NCBI GenBank assembly: GCA_963969395.1
Contig: OZ017796.1
Span: forward strand, 932,501-996,500
Length of the DNA stretch: 64,000 nt
DNA from: Pseudoscleropodium purum
Lineage: Eukaryota; Streptophyta; Bryopsida; Hypnales; Brachytheciaceae
Reading direction: 5' to 3'
In this document: positions 1-12,538 of the stretch, in pieces
Layout: each line of letters starts with the position of its first letter
How positions within the stretch are numbered: position 1 is the first letter of the stretch
Program-made: the position numbers and the translations under genes
The notes under the pieces: model-generated
Seen by the model: only the letters and a program-made list of their open reading frames with translations
Database searches by the model: none
What the model was told of the DNA's origin: nothing

Positions 1-3000
1 AGTAAATATCTCCAGACTTTCCACCTCGTTGCAAAACTCTGCATCCCCAACTAGCACAACCATCGTGTTGCTGGGTCTTCCTTCATTCTCAACCTGGTGT
101 AGACAAGTCCAGGTTCATGAAGTTCATATGGTAGCACGTTGTTACCAGCAACGATGTAGAGCATTATTCCTAGGAAAGACCAATGAAGTACGTGGAAGTC
201 CAGACCAGAAGATTAATTCCACAAGCAAACTTAAGTAACCTCTTATTTCAGACCAAACTTAGACTGAGAGCAGACAAACTTCAGTGCTCCCTTCTCATCC
301 AAAAATCATATGTATTGTATCAACCGACCATACTTGCCAGTAATATACGGAGACCCATAAGATAAAACATGAGGACAATCTAACTACAACATTGTGCATG
401 TCAATATACACCGAATGAATGGTACCTCGATGAAAACAGGCCCAACTGCACACGGGTCTAGAGGTGGCACAACGATCTGCCACTTGTCCTCTTGCTTACT
501 CAGAGAACTTGCTTTCAGCACCCAAGCAGCAATATACTTTCCCCCGTGAGACATCAGCAACCTGCATTAGATATTAATTAGTGAGGTTCAAATATGATGA
601 TGCAGAGTACGGATAACATGAACTGCAAACCAAGAGGACAATCTCCAGTCATTGTATTGCGATTGAGAACATACGAAAATGAACTATAGAAAATGGCCAA
701 AAGGATCTGACCAAGGGACCCTTGATCGGTACCAATACAATTTGCAAGAACTCAACGAGATATGCATAAAGAAACCCACTTTGTATTTGCTTGTCGCAAG
801 TTGCGTCCACTAATGCTTAGCATACAGCCAGTGCCAGCCCGGAAACATACAGGCTCAACAGACTGCAGGACCGGCATGCAGGGCATACAGTCTTCTTTCC
901 CGCCGCTTCTGTTCACCGGCTTCCCTGTTCCACAAAGCAACAATCTTAGCAGAAGATATGAACCAAAGTACATATAAGTTTGCAAAATGGCTATCAACAA
1001 CTCAACACAAATGAAATGAGTTCAGAGAGAAACTTGCCATTTTCAAAGTGTACGGTCCGTCGACCAAGTTTGGCCTTAAAATACCCTTTTTCCCAGAAGC
1101 CTGATTTATTCAGTGGATTGCAGACAAGCTTCAAAACGGCACCTTCCCAGTCTGCATTCAGCTGCCAGACGAAAAACCAGTACATTAATTCCTTAACTAA
1201 TATGGTGATAAGGACTCCAGAAACAGTCAATCTGAAGAATGAAACTTCTCAGAAACAGCACATATAAATAAAAGCATGAAGAAAGACCCACGTCCATTAC
1301 CTCCTCCCACATAAACTGTGGCATGGAAATAAAAAGGGTGATGATGGTGCAACCAGAGCGTATATACCCTTCCAGATCCACAGGCATATTCGATAACCAC
1401 TCCAAAATCTGCAGTAGCATAAGCCATGTGTCCAAACAAAGTTGACATTAAATAACCAGAATAGCTCATCGTTGTAAGCAATCGTACTAAATGATCCTAT
1501 AGAAATTTCAGAACATCATGTCAGTACTGAAAATCGCACCTGCTGCCTTAAATTTCGAGGAAAGTCCCCTGGGTTCCAGTCATACAACTTGAAGGAGATC
1601 CGGCCAGTTGGGCACTGACAAACAGAAACCTCTTAGTATCATACAAACTAGTATCAACCCCCGAGAAGAAAAAATCAACAAGTACAAGGATTCATCATGG
1701 ATTTTGAAAAGATAATGAACCTCACTACAACATACACTGACTACAAAGATGTCGAAGCAGTAAAACGACCTTGTGTATGACTGAAAAGAAAACACATAGC
1801 TAAACAGTTACACAGCCGGACTCACCGAAGATGCATATGTAGTCGGCTTGTCGAACTTCGGAGTGGCACGAGATGCCGACTCAAAACCATGCGAAGGTAA
1901 GCTCTCATTAACGTTTGGAGAGTCCTCCAACAACAATGCTAGCAAAGAATCTTCATCAACTCCACTTTTATGTCCGTTGAAAACACCGCCAGGCTTTTCT
2001 GTGGAGTTCCACAGTAAAGCAGACTCAGCAGGAACAGGAACATTGGAGTCAGGCACGTCAAAGTCCTGGGTCGTTGGTGCAGAAAGCGCTTCTTGTGCTC
2101 CTGCAATAGACCAGACGAAATGGTAAGATTTAAGAGGTAAGAAATTGTGATAGAAGACTTATATCATTAAAAGCAAATCCCAACGCACAATTCGGTGAAT
2201 ACATCACTATCCAGCATCCTCGATCTAAAAAAATACCAATAGGACCCCTATAAATCAACAAGGGTCTTTGTTTGCTGAAGCAATGTGTACTCGACTTCTA
2301 AAGGCTGACACCTGAGAATCCATCTTGAAACCAACCAGCCTTCGGGCAAGTTTCGAGAGGAACGTAAACCGAGAAGAAGCCAGAAGGAGAAAAGATGGAA
2401 GGACCGAATATGGGAGTGCAGAATGTGAAGGCCCACGAGCAAGTTGAAACAATCAGACACATAGGAATAATTCAAAAATGATTATGACGTCGGAATGGCT
2501 GATAAATTGTTGGCTTTCTGGGAACTAGTTAAAAAATGAGGAATTCCTTACCATCAGATTTTGATTCAGAGGCGTCGACTACGCCAGCAGAAAGGATCTG
2601 TGTGCCGTCTGTTGTATCAGATTGTTCAACAGGAGAAGAGGCCTCTTTAGAAACCTGCACGACAACATTTTGTTCCACCCTCGCCTGCGCTTTGCTTTCA
2701 ACTGCAGAATTCTCGTCTCCGTTCATCCTCCCCTCACCTTGAAACAAAACAGATGAAACAACGAAAACATTAGAAGCTATCCTCAAGATAAGAACTATCT
2801 TTGGGATGTTCAATCTTCCAACTATGTAAATAACCAATACAGGCCTCCGTATTATTACTGAGATCATGTATTCGGATTACATGTAGTCATTCGTATGTGG
2901 AAAATGAAGCAAATCTAACAACTCAAAACCGCACTGATGACGATTCACAGCAACGGTCTCCGAAGATTACGAAGACTCGGCCAGAAGCTCAGCTATACAA

Positions 3001-4222
3001 AGAACTGATAATACACAAGAAGGTAGCCAAATTGATCCAAATGCAATACGATAGATGAACGAAATCACAATAAATAGCAGCGGTATACAAATATGACACA
3101 CACCATTAATGAGGCTGGCTTTATCAGTTTCACCAGCTGTAGTGGCAGCATCTTCTCCAGACTCCTGCACCTTCCTGCGCCGTCTGTTGTTATGGCGTTC
3201 TAGCTTAAATCGACAGCTACGCTTGCCCTCATCGAAATCACCCAACACATGGAACCTGTATGATCAAGTATTGCATCAGAGATGTTTAGGATGCCATCAC
3301 AAGAGGCGGTTCTGTCCCATTAAGGTATGGAGCCGTATGCTGTATAGCTCTTTTGAAAACTAAGCAGAACATAAAGCAGCTCGAACTATAAACGGAGCCA
3401 CTAAGCAGGCCTGCCTTTCGCACACCCCACACACACCCACAAAAAAAGGCCCAGTTCTGGAGCATGAGAACTTAAATTGAAAGGTGATGGACTGATCCTA
3501 AATATTTGACCTCTAAATCAAAACTTGTATACAGATGAACAGGGTACACTTAGACCTCTTTAATATGAGCTTCTCTAAAATAAAATTCTGGAAAATCCTG
3601 TATACTTGCCACACTGTCGTGGAATGCAGCACACCTGTCACACATTCAAGCTATTCAAATATTTTTACTTTTAGAACCCTAGGCAGTATGGGCTTAAGAG
3701 GTCAGGGCGTACTTACTTGCCACACTGTTGACAATATCGATGGGCAATGTCACGCAAAATCACGGTGGTCGAATTCGCACACTGCAGACACACACGGTGT
3801 CGCTGATGATATCCCTTCAGGCGAGCCAAGTCAGCTCCGCACGCAGGAACTTGGCACCGGGCCGTCACCTTCGCCCTCTTACTTCGGCTTCCGCCCTCGT
3901 CCTCGTCCTCGTCAGTACAAGCACATGGGATTCTTCCGGCTAGAAAATTCGGGCAATCAAGTCGCGGGTCTCGAAACAATTCGTAATCCGAAGTGGTCGT
4001 CTTCTCCATTGAAGAGCTCGATTGAGGCCCCGCCACGGCTTTGCCATCGGAGAGACTGGGCGAGTTTGCCTGAAGACTTTCCAACCCAGTCCATGACTGT
4101 CCCACAGCAAAACTCGCGCTTGGATCGTGCGTCTGCAACGGGCTCGTGTCAAAGGTAGGATTGGCTAGCAGGAGCACACTGTCCCATTCCCAACCTGCCA
4201 CCGAATCACCCAAATGCCCCAT
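1..4222 (-). CDS. SPL7: SBP-box transcription factor of the SPL7/CRR1 type, 3' end outside window
   Basis: Ten exons read on the minus strand: 4222-3717, 3255-3104, 2737-2552, 2100-1826, 1614-1540, 1408-1301, 1161-1038, 924-780, 561-426 and 93-1 (partial). They join in frame to 600 codons. The SBP domain spans about residues 123-197 and is split by intron 1 at the usual place after CQQCG. Zinc site 1 is C123, C128, C145, C148; site 2 is C164, C167, H171, C183; a basic RRRRK tail gives the nuclear signal. C148 replaces the usual His, and the motifs VCLQCAN, KFHVLGDFDEGKRSC and GRISFKLYDWNP are those of SPL7 and Chlamydomonas CRR1, the nuclear activators that bind GTAC copper-response elements when copper is scarce. 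The C-terminal SPL7-type region (EGYIRSGCTI, MPQFMWEEL, GPVFIEVEN) follows. The start is the ATG opening MGHLGDSVAGWEWDSV; an upstream in-frame TTG is less likely. The copper role is inferred from the family. Confidence 0.9.
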
Positions 4223-5350
4223 TTCTCGGCAGCCGCATAGATCCCTCTCTCCCAAAACCAAAGAACCCCCACGCCACCAATCTAATACGAATCCGTCTCA
4301 CTTTCACAGTTTCCGCATCCAAAGATACAAAGGAAGAAACAACATCAATTCGACTACATGTGTACCGAAATTACAAAATAGCGAACGAAATCCGGGTGAC
4401 ACCAAGACACCTCAACAACATATACTAGAATCCCCCGCACCTGTGCTTTTGCTGGCCGAACTAAGAAGAATCCGTCGCAATTCAAAGAATGTGCATCAAA
4501 AGAAACAGGGGACAAAACAACATCTATTCGGCTACGTGCGGCATCAGAAAAAACAGGGGAAGCAATAGGATCTATTCGGCTACATGAGTAGTGAACTTAA
4601 GAAATGGCCACCAATATCCTGGCGACACCAAGAAACCTCGCCACCATATCCTCGACCACCCTAACCAGAATCAGAAATCCGACCCAAACCCCCGCATCAC
4701 GGATTCCCGCAACAGAATCTTGCCGAGAATCAGAATCCCAGTGGCAGAGCCTTAAGCTTCACTTCAAGAACGCATCCGCCAAAATTCCGACCCCAAACGC
4801 CCGCCCAGGAAACCCTAGTGCAGATTGCTCAAAGGAAATTGGCGAATCTGCATCAAAAACGTCGAAAAAAGGCGCATTGACAGCAGCGAAAGACGGCGAG
4901 GGAGGTGTGTGGTGGTGAACTCCCAACGCAAGTGGAGGAATGGAAGTGCAAGGCATGCTGCAACCGGAGGAGAGGAGCAATTGCTGTTCAGTTCGCCATA
5001 GCCATGATTCTCCCTTCATCTTCCTTCCTATGCGGCCATGCGTTGCCGTGCGGTCGGACTCTCCGGAGCATCCCCGGGATGGATGTTCGTCGATGTATGG
5101 ATGAATTGTTTTCATCCTCTGGGATTGATTCCTTTCGTGGGATTAATTTAGTTTGAGGATTGAGAACCGGTTTCTGCGGCCTGGGCATCTCTTGTCCGGG
5201 GCCAGCTCCTCTGGAGCCACGGGTAGCAGACTCTGGTAGTACCGTGGAACCTTCGCGGGGTCGCATTCACGGGTGTCATATATATTTTTTTAAAGGGATT
5301 TCAGAAACCGAGATATTTGTATGGATTGGCCATGTACCTTGAAGCTTCCC
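4223..5350 (-). promoter_or_regulatory. SPL7 5' leader and promoter region
   Basis: No coding exon is evident upstream of the SPL7 ATG. The stretch is much richer in GC than the DNA beyond 5350, contains a telo-box-like aaaccctag at about 4811 and a diverged direct duplication (4331-4660). The composition change near 5280-5350, where T-rich DNA begins, probably marks the outer limit of the gene. The transcription start cannot be placed from sequence alone. Confidence 0.4.
4331..4660. repeat. Diverged direct duplication in the SPL7 leader
   Basis: Two blocks about 220 bp apart share the order of the same motifs. Block 1 (about 4331-4440) has acatcaattcgactacatg followed by ggtgacaccaagacacctc. 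Block 2 (about 4548-4660) has gatctattcggctacatg followed by ggcgacaccaagaaacctc. A third copy of the first motif, catctattcggctacgtg, lies at about 4521. Confidence 0.6.
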
Positions 5351-6514
5351 GTAGAGAATTAGAGATGTCAAAAGGTGATGATTGCCAATAGACTACTCTA
5401 AAAGAGTTTTTTAAAATGAAAACAATGATTGGGTTGATGAATATAAAATTTGCATCACATATAATTTTGGTTTAAAAAAATTAGAGAATTCATTATTATC
5501 ATAAATATTATTAATACAATTAAGGTTTTTTAATTTAATTTTAGAAAAAATCCACCATGTTTGAAATTTTGTGATTTTAATTGAAAATATTGACACCATT
5601 AAGCCCTGTAGCCTTTTATTATTTTTGCATTTTTGGACAAGCTGTAATGACTTCATATTTTTTAATCTCTTTGTTGATGTTGTTGTGTAGCTTCTTGTAG
5701 GCATCTTAGTATTCATGTTACACTTCATTTTGTATAATTTTGATAAATATTCCAAAAATATATATGTTTTTTTCACTTCAAAATAATCTTTTGTGAAGAA
5801 CACAACTAACTTTATTTTATTTTAAATTAGATTGGATTATTTAAGTGTATATGTAGATGGACAACTATAAACAAATATTTTTATTTTGGTTGATGAAATG
5901 AAAGTAGGCTAAGTCATTTTGAAAACAAATATGGCATTTTTATAATAATATATATTTTAATTCTTTTAATTCATTTTTTTATTTGAAAAAACAAACATAG
6001 GGATTACATTGCTTGCCTTATATTCTTAAACACAAAAAAATTCTCAAGTTGTAGGACATACAAATTTTGTATTCTCACGGAGATCACTCCTTAAAATTTA
6101 AAGTATACACTTAAGATAAGAAAGTATTTGACGTGGGACTATTTATCTTAATTATTGTATTTAAAATGAATATATATTTTATATGAAAAGCTATGAGGGG
6201 CATATTTCGCATATCCTATGGTTTTTGTAAATTCATTCATGTGAGTTTTGAAATAGAGCTATCTTATATATAAATTTAAGTGCCCAATTTTTTTCTACAC
6301 CCACCTTTCTTCACAAATTTTTCCTTTCTTCTACTACATACATATACAGTGTTTACACTATGAAACCAAAAACAATCAATTCAATTCCAGTGACATTGCC
6401 CAAGTGACATTTTTAACCTCTAAAAGCCAATTGTCTATTAATGGGCAATTAAAAATTTGGGTAGGTTCTTATAAAGTCAATTTTAGTCGGATGTTCATGA
6501 AATTTTGATACAAG
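5351..6514. other. AT-rich intergenic DNA, no gene seen
   Basis: Low-complexity AT-rich sequence. A 130-codon open frame on the minus strand (5411-5803) is rich in K, N, F and Y and has no recognisable domain; it looks like chance openness in AT-rich DNA. Confidence 0.6.
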
Positions 6515-7014
6515 CACTATAAGAAAACCTTGTTTTAAGTGACGGATTCGCATCATAAAGAACGGATTTTAGATGACATTCGAGATAACATCGAAAAAAC
6601 ATTAGAGGATTTTTGAAGGCAATAAGAGATTGTGAGTTATCATGCCCTGAATACGTTGTGAACGTGCTATAAATGCTGCCAACAGTGTAGTCCAACGTGG
6701 TTGCGAGAGTGCGAAGTCATTGTCTAATTTTTTTTTTTAGATTCAACTTTTTTTGCATTTCAAGAACAATTAAATTATTATTTTTGATTGTCAGCTGTAC
6801 CCTTTGCTGTAGGGGAAAAATGATAGGAATAAGTCCAAAATTGCCCCTTACAGACCTCAAATTTTTTCTAATGAAAAACTCATGTTTTTATGTCAACAAT
6901 GATGTCCATTGATGTTATATTAGACATCATTCTTGACATAAAAACATGAGTTTTTTCTTATGTCATTTAAAATCCATTCCTTTTGATGTCAATAAACTTT
7001 GGTTTCTTATAGTG
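6515..7014. mobile_element. Non-autonomous CACTA-type element, copy 1
   Basis: The left end CACTATAAGAAA (6515-6526) is matched by an exact inverted right end TTTCTTATAGTG (7003-7014). The element is flanked by a 3-bp duplication AAG (6512-6514 and 7015-7017), as CACTA/En-Spm transposons make. The right half folds back on itself around gatgtccattgatgttat, with arms containing tgacataaaaacatgagtt. No transposase is present. Element 30179-30417 is a shorter relative sharing the terminal and hairpin sequences. Confidence 0.8.
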
Positions 7015-7987
7015 AAGGTTTCAATGTGTATCTTTTCAATGGGAATATGATTTTTTTTCCAATTGGATGTCAAAATCAAAAGTTATGTTGCTTTAACCCC
7101 TCAAGGCCTAACACATTTTCACAATGGAGGCTTCAGTGAATTGCCCCACTTTGATATTTCTTTACACATGGATGTTCTTGAAATTTTTAATTTTAACTAT
7201 AGAAAAGTGAAGAATATTTTGTCTAGTATGAATGGAATTAATTGTGGAAAATATTGACCGTTGAATTTTTAGATTATAACAATTTTAGATGATTAGTTCT
7301 TTAGGCAAAAAACATGACTTTTGGAGAAGAAAATTTTTAAAAAGGTGAATAATGATTTTTTGCCCACCACAAATATTGTATTAGAATATTAGGCAAATTT
7401 AATCTTTTTTTTATTTAAAAAATTGAGAAATAAAAAACTCTCCCAAATTTGTAGACACTTTTAAACAAAAAGAGTTGAAAGCCAAAATTGCCTAAATTGG
7501 ATCCTACAAAAATTTTAAATTTTTATGTATGCATCATTTTTGAAATTTAACAATTGGTATCATTAGCATATTGTTTGAAATATCTCCAAAAATTTTAGAA
7601 TCATTCTAATTATTTTTGTATTTTTAACCACACTAGATTGAATTTTGTATTTTTAAAATTGCTAAAAATATAAATTTGAATTTTTTTTCTCCTGATGTAG
7701 TTTGTTTGTGCAAAGTAGAGATCAGAGATGTCCAAGAATATGTTTTTTTCCATCCCTACTATTTCTTTCATTGTAAACAAATTATGTTTGCTTCTTTTTT
7801 CTATTAGATTACATTTCCTAAATAAATTTTTAAATACTTTCCACATTAAAGTTTTGAAAATCGGAGAATGCAACAAGTATGTCAACTTATTATTCTACTA
7901 GTCTGTTGTTTATAAAATACTGAGATTTGTTTCCCCCCTATTGGGAATTTGCCATTGAAAATTTGATGAGGACACATTGTGTCCCCT
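7015..7987. other. AT-rich intergenic DNA, nothing recognised
   Basis: No coding region with a recognisable product and no clear repeat was seen between the CACTA element and the hairpin element. Confidence 0.5.
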
Positions 7988-7989
7988 TA

Positions 7990-8230
7990 CATTACAAAGT
8001 TTAGACCCTATGGTTTGTCAACAATTATCATGTGGTTATCGTTGTTTCATGGGTTCGCACATTAATTACAATTTATCACATCATTACGATGCAATTGCAA
8101 GTAATGCATTGTAACAATGCGAAGTAATGCATTGTAATATGTGATAAATTGTAATTAACATGCGAATCCATGAAACAACGATAACCACATGATAATTGTT
8201 GACAAACCGTAGGGTCTAAACTTTGTGATG
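7990..8230. repeat. Hairpin element with about 95-bp arms
   Basis: The left arm (7990 to about 8085) and right arm (about 8130-8230) are near-perfect inverted copies; for example tttagaccctatggtttgtc pairs with gacaaaccgtagggtctaaa. The loop of about 45 bp contains tgcaattgcaagtaatgca. The arms end at TA dinucleotides (7988-7989 and 8231-8232), which could be the TA target duplication of a Tc1/mariner-like MITE. No ORF is present. Confidence 0.75.
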
Positions 8231-8232
8231 TA

Positions 8233-10163
8233 GTCCTTGAGGGGTTAAATGTTTTTGGCAACCCAAACAATTTTGGCATCTTTAGGGCATCTTTGGCAAA
8301 AATGCTCATCAACTTTTGAAATTTGGCATGTATGTAATTAATAAAATATGACATACAATTTTCTAAAAAAATTTAGTTCTCAAATGACATCCTAAAAGGA
8401 GTCAAATTTTGTTATATTAGCTACATTGGAGCAACTTCAAGAAAAAAACATTTTTTTTATCTAACTTTAAGTCTATTATTGTGCAATTTGTGAAATCAAA
8501 GTTTCTAAAATTTTCTACTTATTCTAAATGTTTTTCTCTAATTTTTTTTACCATTTGGATATCAAATAATTTTTTTATTGCACAACAAATCATCAAAAAA
8601 CAACTAGTGTATTGCTAATGCACTTAACCTTGAAGTGCTTTAGCATCCATATTTTGGACGATGAACAAAGTGCTTCCAACATTGTTTAGTCTAGTAAACT
8701 TTTCATTCATTCAATCTAATACTTGAATCTTGAAGAGAAAACTTTCTTTAATGATCAATTTTTTGAAATTGCACTAAATGATATTTCTGTAAAAAGATAT
8801 AAGCCAAAATGTGCAAAAAATTGAAAAAAGATTGAGGTGTTCAGGTTAACCTCCTTTCATTGTAAGTTGATTTAAAGTAATCTAGACTCCATATTTGCTT
8901 TCAAATTTTTTTTCATAAGTGAATTTAACAACATGTACTTACGAATAGTCAAAATTCTAATTCATATAGAGAAAAAATTTTACTCCAAGAGGGCTCAAAG
9001 TCTATTGACCTTGCTTCATAGGAATGAAAAAAAATCTAACTTCAAAAGTTATAATCTTTGAATCCATGTGGTCAAATTGTCTGAAATTTTTTCCATACAT
9101 TGCTTTACTTGTTTAATACATTTTTACACTATTAGAATTCTCTCTCTATTTTTTCTAGGACAATACATCAAAAATTGATAGTTTTGAATTTTTCCTCTTC
9201 CAAAACACCTCTCCCCTTTAAGGGTTAATAATAAGTTTACTATTGAATACTTTGAAATTCCCATTGACCCTATTCCATGAACGTCCCATTCAATATGGTT
9301 GTGTTTAACACATAAGACTTTAAAGATTGAAATTAAATAGACTATAAATTCTATCCTTATATGGTATAGTTTTGAGGTTGTTGAACCCACTAAGGTAAAC
9401 GTCTCTAATTGTAATATGTGATAATTTCTATTGATGGTCACTTGTGGTCAATGTCTTAAAATTACATAATTTTTTTTGATATATACACTCTTGCTATTGT
9501 CGCACAATTTTATTTAACTACCCTTCATAGTAGGTTCCTTTGATTTTATCCATTTTTACGTCCACATAAAATTATCTATCTACATCTATACTCACTATAC
9601 TATAAATAATTTGCACAACCCCTATATATTAAGGCTAAGATATTAATAAAAAATTATACTACATGATATTTTTATATAGCTTAATTTATATACAATAGAG
9701 TATGTAGCATTTCATGGACCCTATAGTAGTCCTACATATTATATAAAAATTTCCCCCTTAAATTAAATGAATCCTATTGTTTTAACTCACATAGTTTCCT
9801 AAAAATTGGTAGTAATCTTTCTAGGTCTTTATTAAAACTTTGAAATCATGAATATAAATCTATGTTGTAAACAACTTTATTAAATGTAGTTTTCAACATG
9901 ATTTTGATGTGAATAGTAAATACAATACATTTATATGGGTTGAAATGAAAGTCATTGAACAACAATATAATGCACTTTCAACATTGCTGTAAATATAGCA
10001 CAATAACTTTGTTCTTTGTGACATCTAGGTTTGATTTCGTGTCATGTGTCAACTTTGCATTTCTATGTGTATAAACCTAGTGTTATTAGTGGCATTAAGA
10101 ACATGTTAGAATATTGAATTATTGTTAACATCAACAAAAATATTTTATGTGTATTCAATGGTT
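8233..10163. other. AT-rich intergenic DNA, nothing recognised
   Basis: Almost 2 kb of AT-rich sequence with no supportable gene, RNA gene or structured repeat. Confidence 0.5.
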
Positions 10164-10203
10164 TTATTATTATTATTATTATTATTATGATGATGATGAT
10201 GAT
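10164..10203. repeat. Compound (ATT)n(ATG)n microsatellite
   Basis: About nine ATT units run directly into about five ATG/GAT units. Confidence 0.9.
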
Positions 10204-10329
10204 GTTCAATTTGAAATCTCAATGAACTTAATAATTGAAAGACACAAAGAAGAGCATATCCTTTATATTGCACAAGTGGAAGAGATAGGTCTATAAGAAA
10301 TGTCAATCACAATAATTGGAAGCATATCG

Positions 10330-10665
10330 AAACTTCAAACTTCATTTTAGCATAATACTTCAATGTTTTTTTAAACACTTTGAACTAAAAAATGCAGGTA
10401 ATTATGTTGTCTTTCATGTCTAAAAATCTATTTGTCATTTGCATCAACAATTAAAAAATTATTGATCAAAAAAGTTGAAGGAGAGAACAAAGATAAACTT
10501 CAATTCCCTTTTCTAAACTTTGTCCTCAACTCTCTAATGAAAGATTCAAATAACAATCAAATTTCGGGAGCTCAAAATTAATTTGAATTTCTACATTTTC
10601 TTAGTTGCATAATTTTTTTATTTTGTTTATTACTATGCTGAAATGAGGTTTAAAAGTCTATATAT
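10330..10665. repeat. Foldback repeat, family member A
   Basis: The left edge (cttcaaacttcattttagca) and right edge (tatgctgaaatgaggttta) are inverted relatives, and the interior is a degenerate palindrome centred near 10500. The same edges and palindromic layout recur at 30797-31165, and a weaker relative is inside the element at 49013-50128. Identity is low, so the exact limits are approximate. Confidence 0.5.
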
Positions 10666-11168
10666 GAATAGAAGAAGCTTCCATCTTATTCCAAGTTATC
10701 CCATATTTTTAGAATATGTTTGTGCAATGCATGGAGATGGAAGACCCTAGATTATACCATATGGGATAATATGCATGAAAATATTAGTTTTGAACTTTCC
10801 ATATACTTTTGGATCAAAATTGGCCTCCCAATTTCTTAAATGTGCCTTCCCAAGTCCTAATCAAAATGGAACATAGTGACAAAAGTACTCACTTCTTTGG
10901 AAACCAAACATGAAAAAATGGTGGAGGACTTACATGTGTCATTCTATCATTGGTGGTTAAATGTTTTCAAAAAACTAAAAGGGATACATGTAATTTTTCC
11001 ACTAGTTGTGAAATTTTTAGATTCAATAATTTGAGAACATTTCTCATTAAAAACTTGTGAAATGAATTCATGAATATCCACCCCATCCCATATTTGTATT
11101 TTTTTTAGTATATATGTGTATTGCAATTGACATGGGATATATCTATATAAATCTTGGTATAAATTCAT

Positions 11169-11172
<4 letters not shown>

Positions 11173-11232
<60 letters not shown>
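11173..11232. repeat. (AT)n microsatellite, 60 bp
   Basis: Uninterrupted alternating AT. The open frame crossing it encodes only an Ile-Tyr repeat and is not a gene. Confidence 0.97.
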
Positions 11233-11235
<3 letters not shown>

Positions 11236-12538
11236 TTCCGTATATTATCATACTTGTTTTATATCCACATTTTATATTTTGAATTCTATATTTGTATCCA
11301 TATTTGGATGTCTAAGATTGTTTGTTTAGGGGATATCAACAACTTCAGTTTTTTCAAAAGATCGATGACATTTAGGAGGGTCTTTATTTCCAATAGCAAA
11401 AATTCAACACTATTGATTAAACACTCTTTGATTTCCAAAAAAATACTAGATTGTTAGTAGCTTGGGTACTTTCATTTTGTTCATTTTCCATTTGAAGTGG
11501 GGGATTTTTCAGGTTAGGGGGGGGGGGGGACTAGAGTAAGGCATTCACATCTTTTGGATATATAGTCATACAATTGTTTGATGGATGTACTTCTCATGAA
11601 ACATCAATAGATTTTGTATATACATTCATAATATTCAATATATATCACTTTATATGGATTTAACCATTTAACCATTAAATGTCTAATCAATAATTTTGTG
11701 ATTGCCTCTCAAATTTTAGAGGAACAAAATGTTCTTCATATTTACGTAGTAAGCATTCAGTGGTGAAGAGCCCTTTGGCCTTGGCATGTTTATGTGTGAA
11801 GATCTTAGGATTCAATTAAAATTTTAATTTGGAATAGGAAGCATTTAGATTTAGTGTAATTTTAATTTGTTGCCATTCCAAATAATTACAAAGTGTTTAG
11901 ATCAAATCCACACTCATTATAATCTTCTTTCACTAAAATTCTTCTCTAATTAGCTTGTAATCTCAAAGAAGTCAATTCTTATGAATACCTCTTTTAGACC
12001 AGTTCTACAAGTATTTGTTTAAGCTTATACAACTTTTGTACATAGGAATGCAAACATTGCAAAGCTACATGATAGTTTCTATCTATTTCTAGAGGAAAGA
12101 GTCATGGCAACCATACACCTTCCATCATCTTGGATAACTTTTCTTACATGTATTGGACTTTGCAAAAGTCAAACATTTTTTCAATGTTATATCCACCTAA
12201 TATCTTAAGACACTCTTGTAGTATTTTTTGTGGATATTTGAACCTCTATGTGGCTCTTCTAAACTAACTATGTGATTTCTCAAATCCTTTTAGTAACCTC
12301 TAGAATTCTTAATATCACCCTAGAGGCTTTTAGTTTTTTTAGAAGAAACTTCAAGATATAGTGAGTATATAATTTGTCATTCAAAAGTTAAAATCTACAA
12401 AATGACATCACAATCCTAGTATCATCAAATCCCACATTTAAACTTATAGAATCCATATAAATACAAACTTTACATGTGGAGTATAATTAATTTGGCTTTC
12501 ATAATTTTACAAACAATTCTTATAGACAAGAACTCTTG
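11233..12538. other. AT-rich intergenic DNA with a G13 run
   Basis: No gene is recognised. A run of 13 consecutive G lies at 11517-11529 in otherwise AT-rich sequence. Confidence 0.5.

Noticed and set aside
1..4222. miR156 target site in the SBP gene
   Set aside because: No gtgctctctct-like target was seen in the exons or introns inspected, in line with SPL7-type genes not being miR156 targets.
5411..5803. 130-codon minus-strand open frame
   Set aside because: Composition is K/N/F/Y-rich as expected for chance frames in AT-rich DNA; no domain, no exon partners.
11114..11329. Open frame encoding an Ile-Tyr repeat
   Set aside because: It is a translation of the AT microsatellite.
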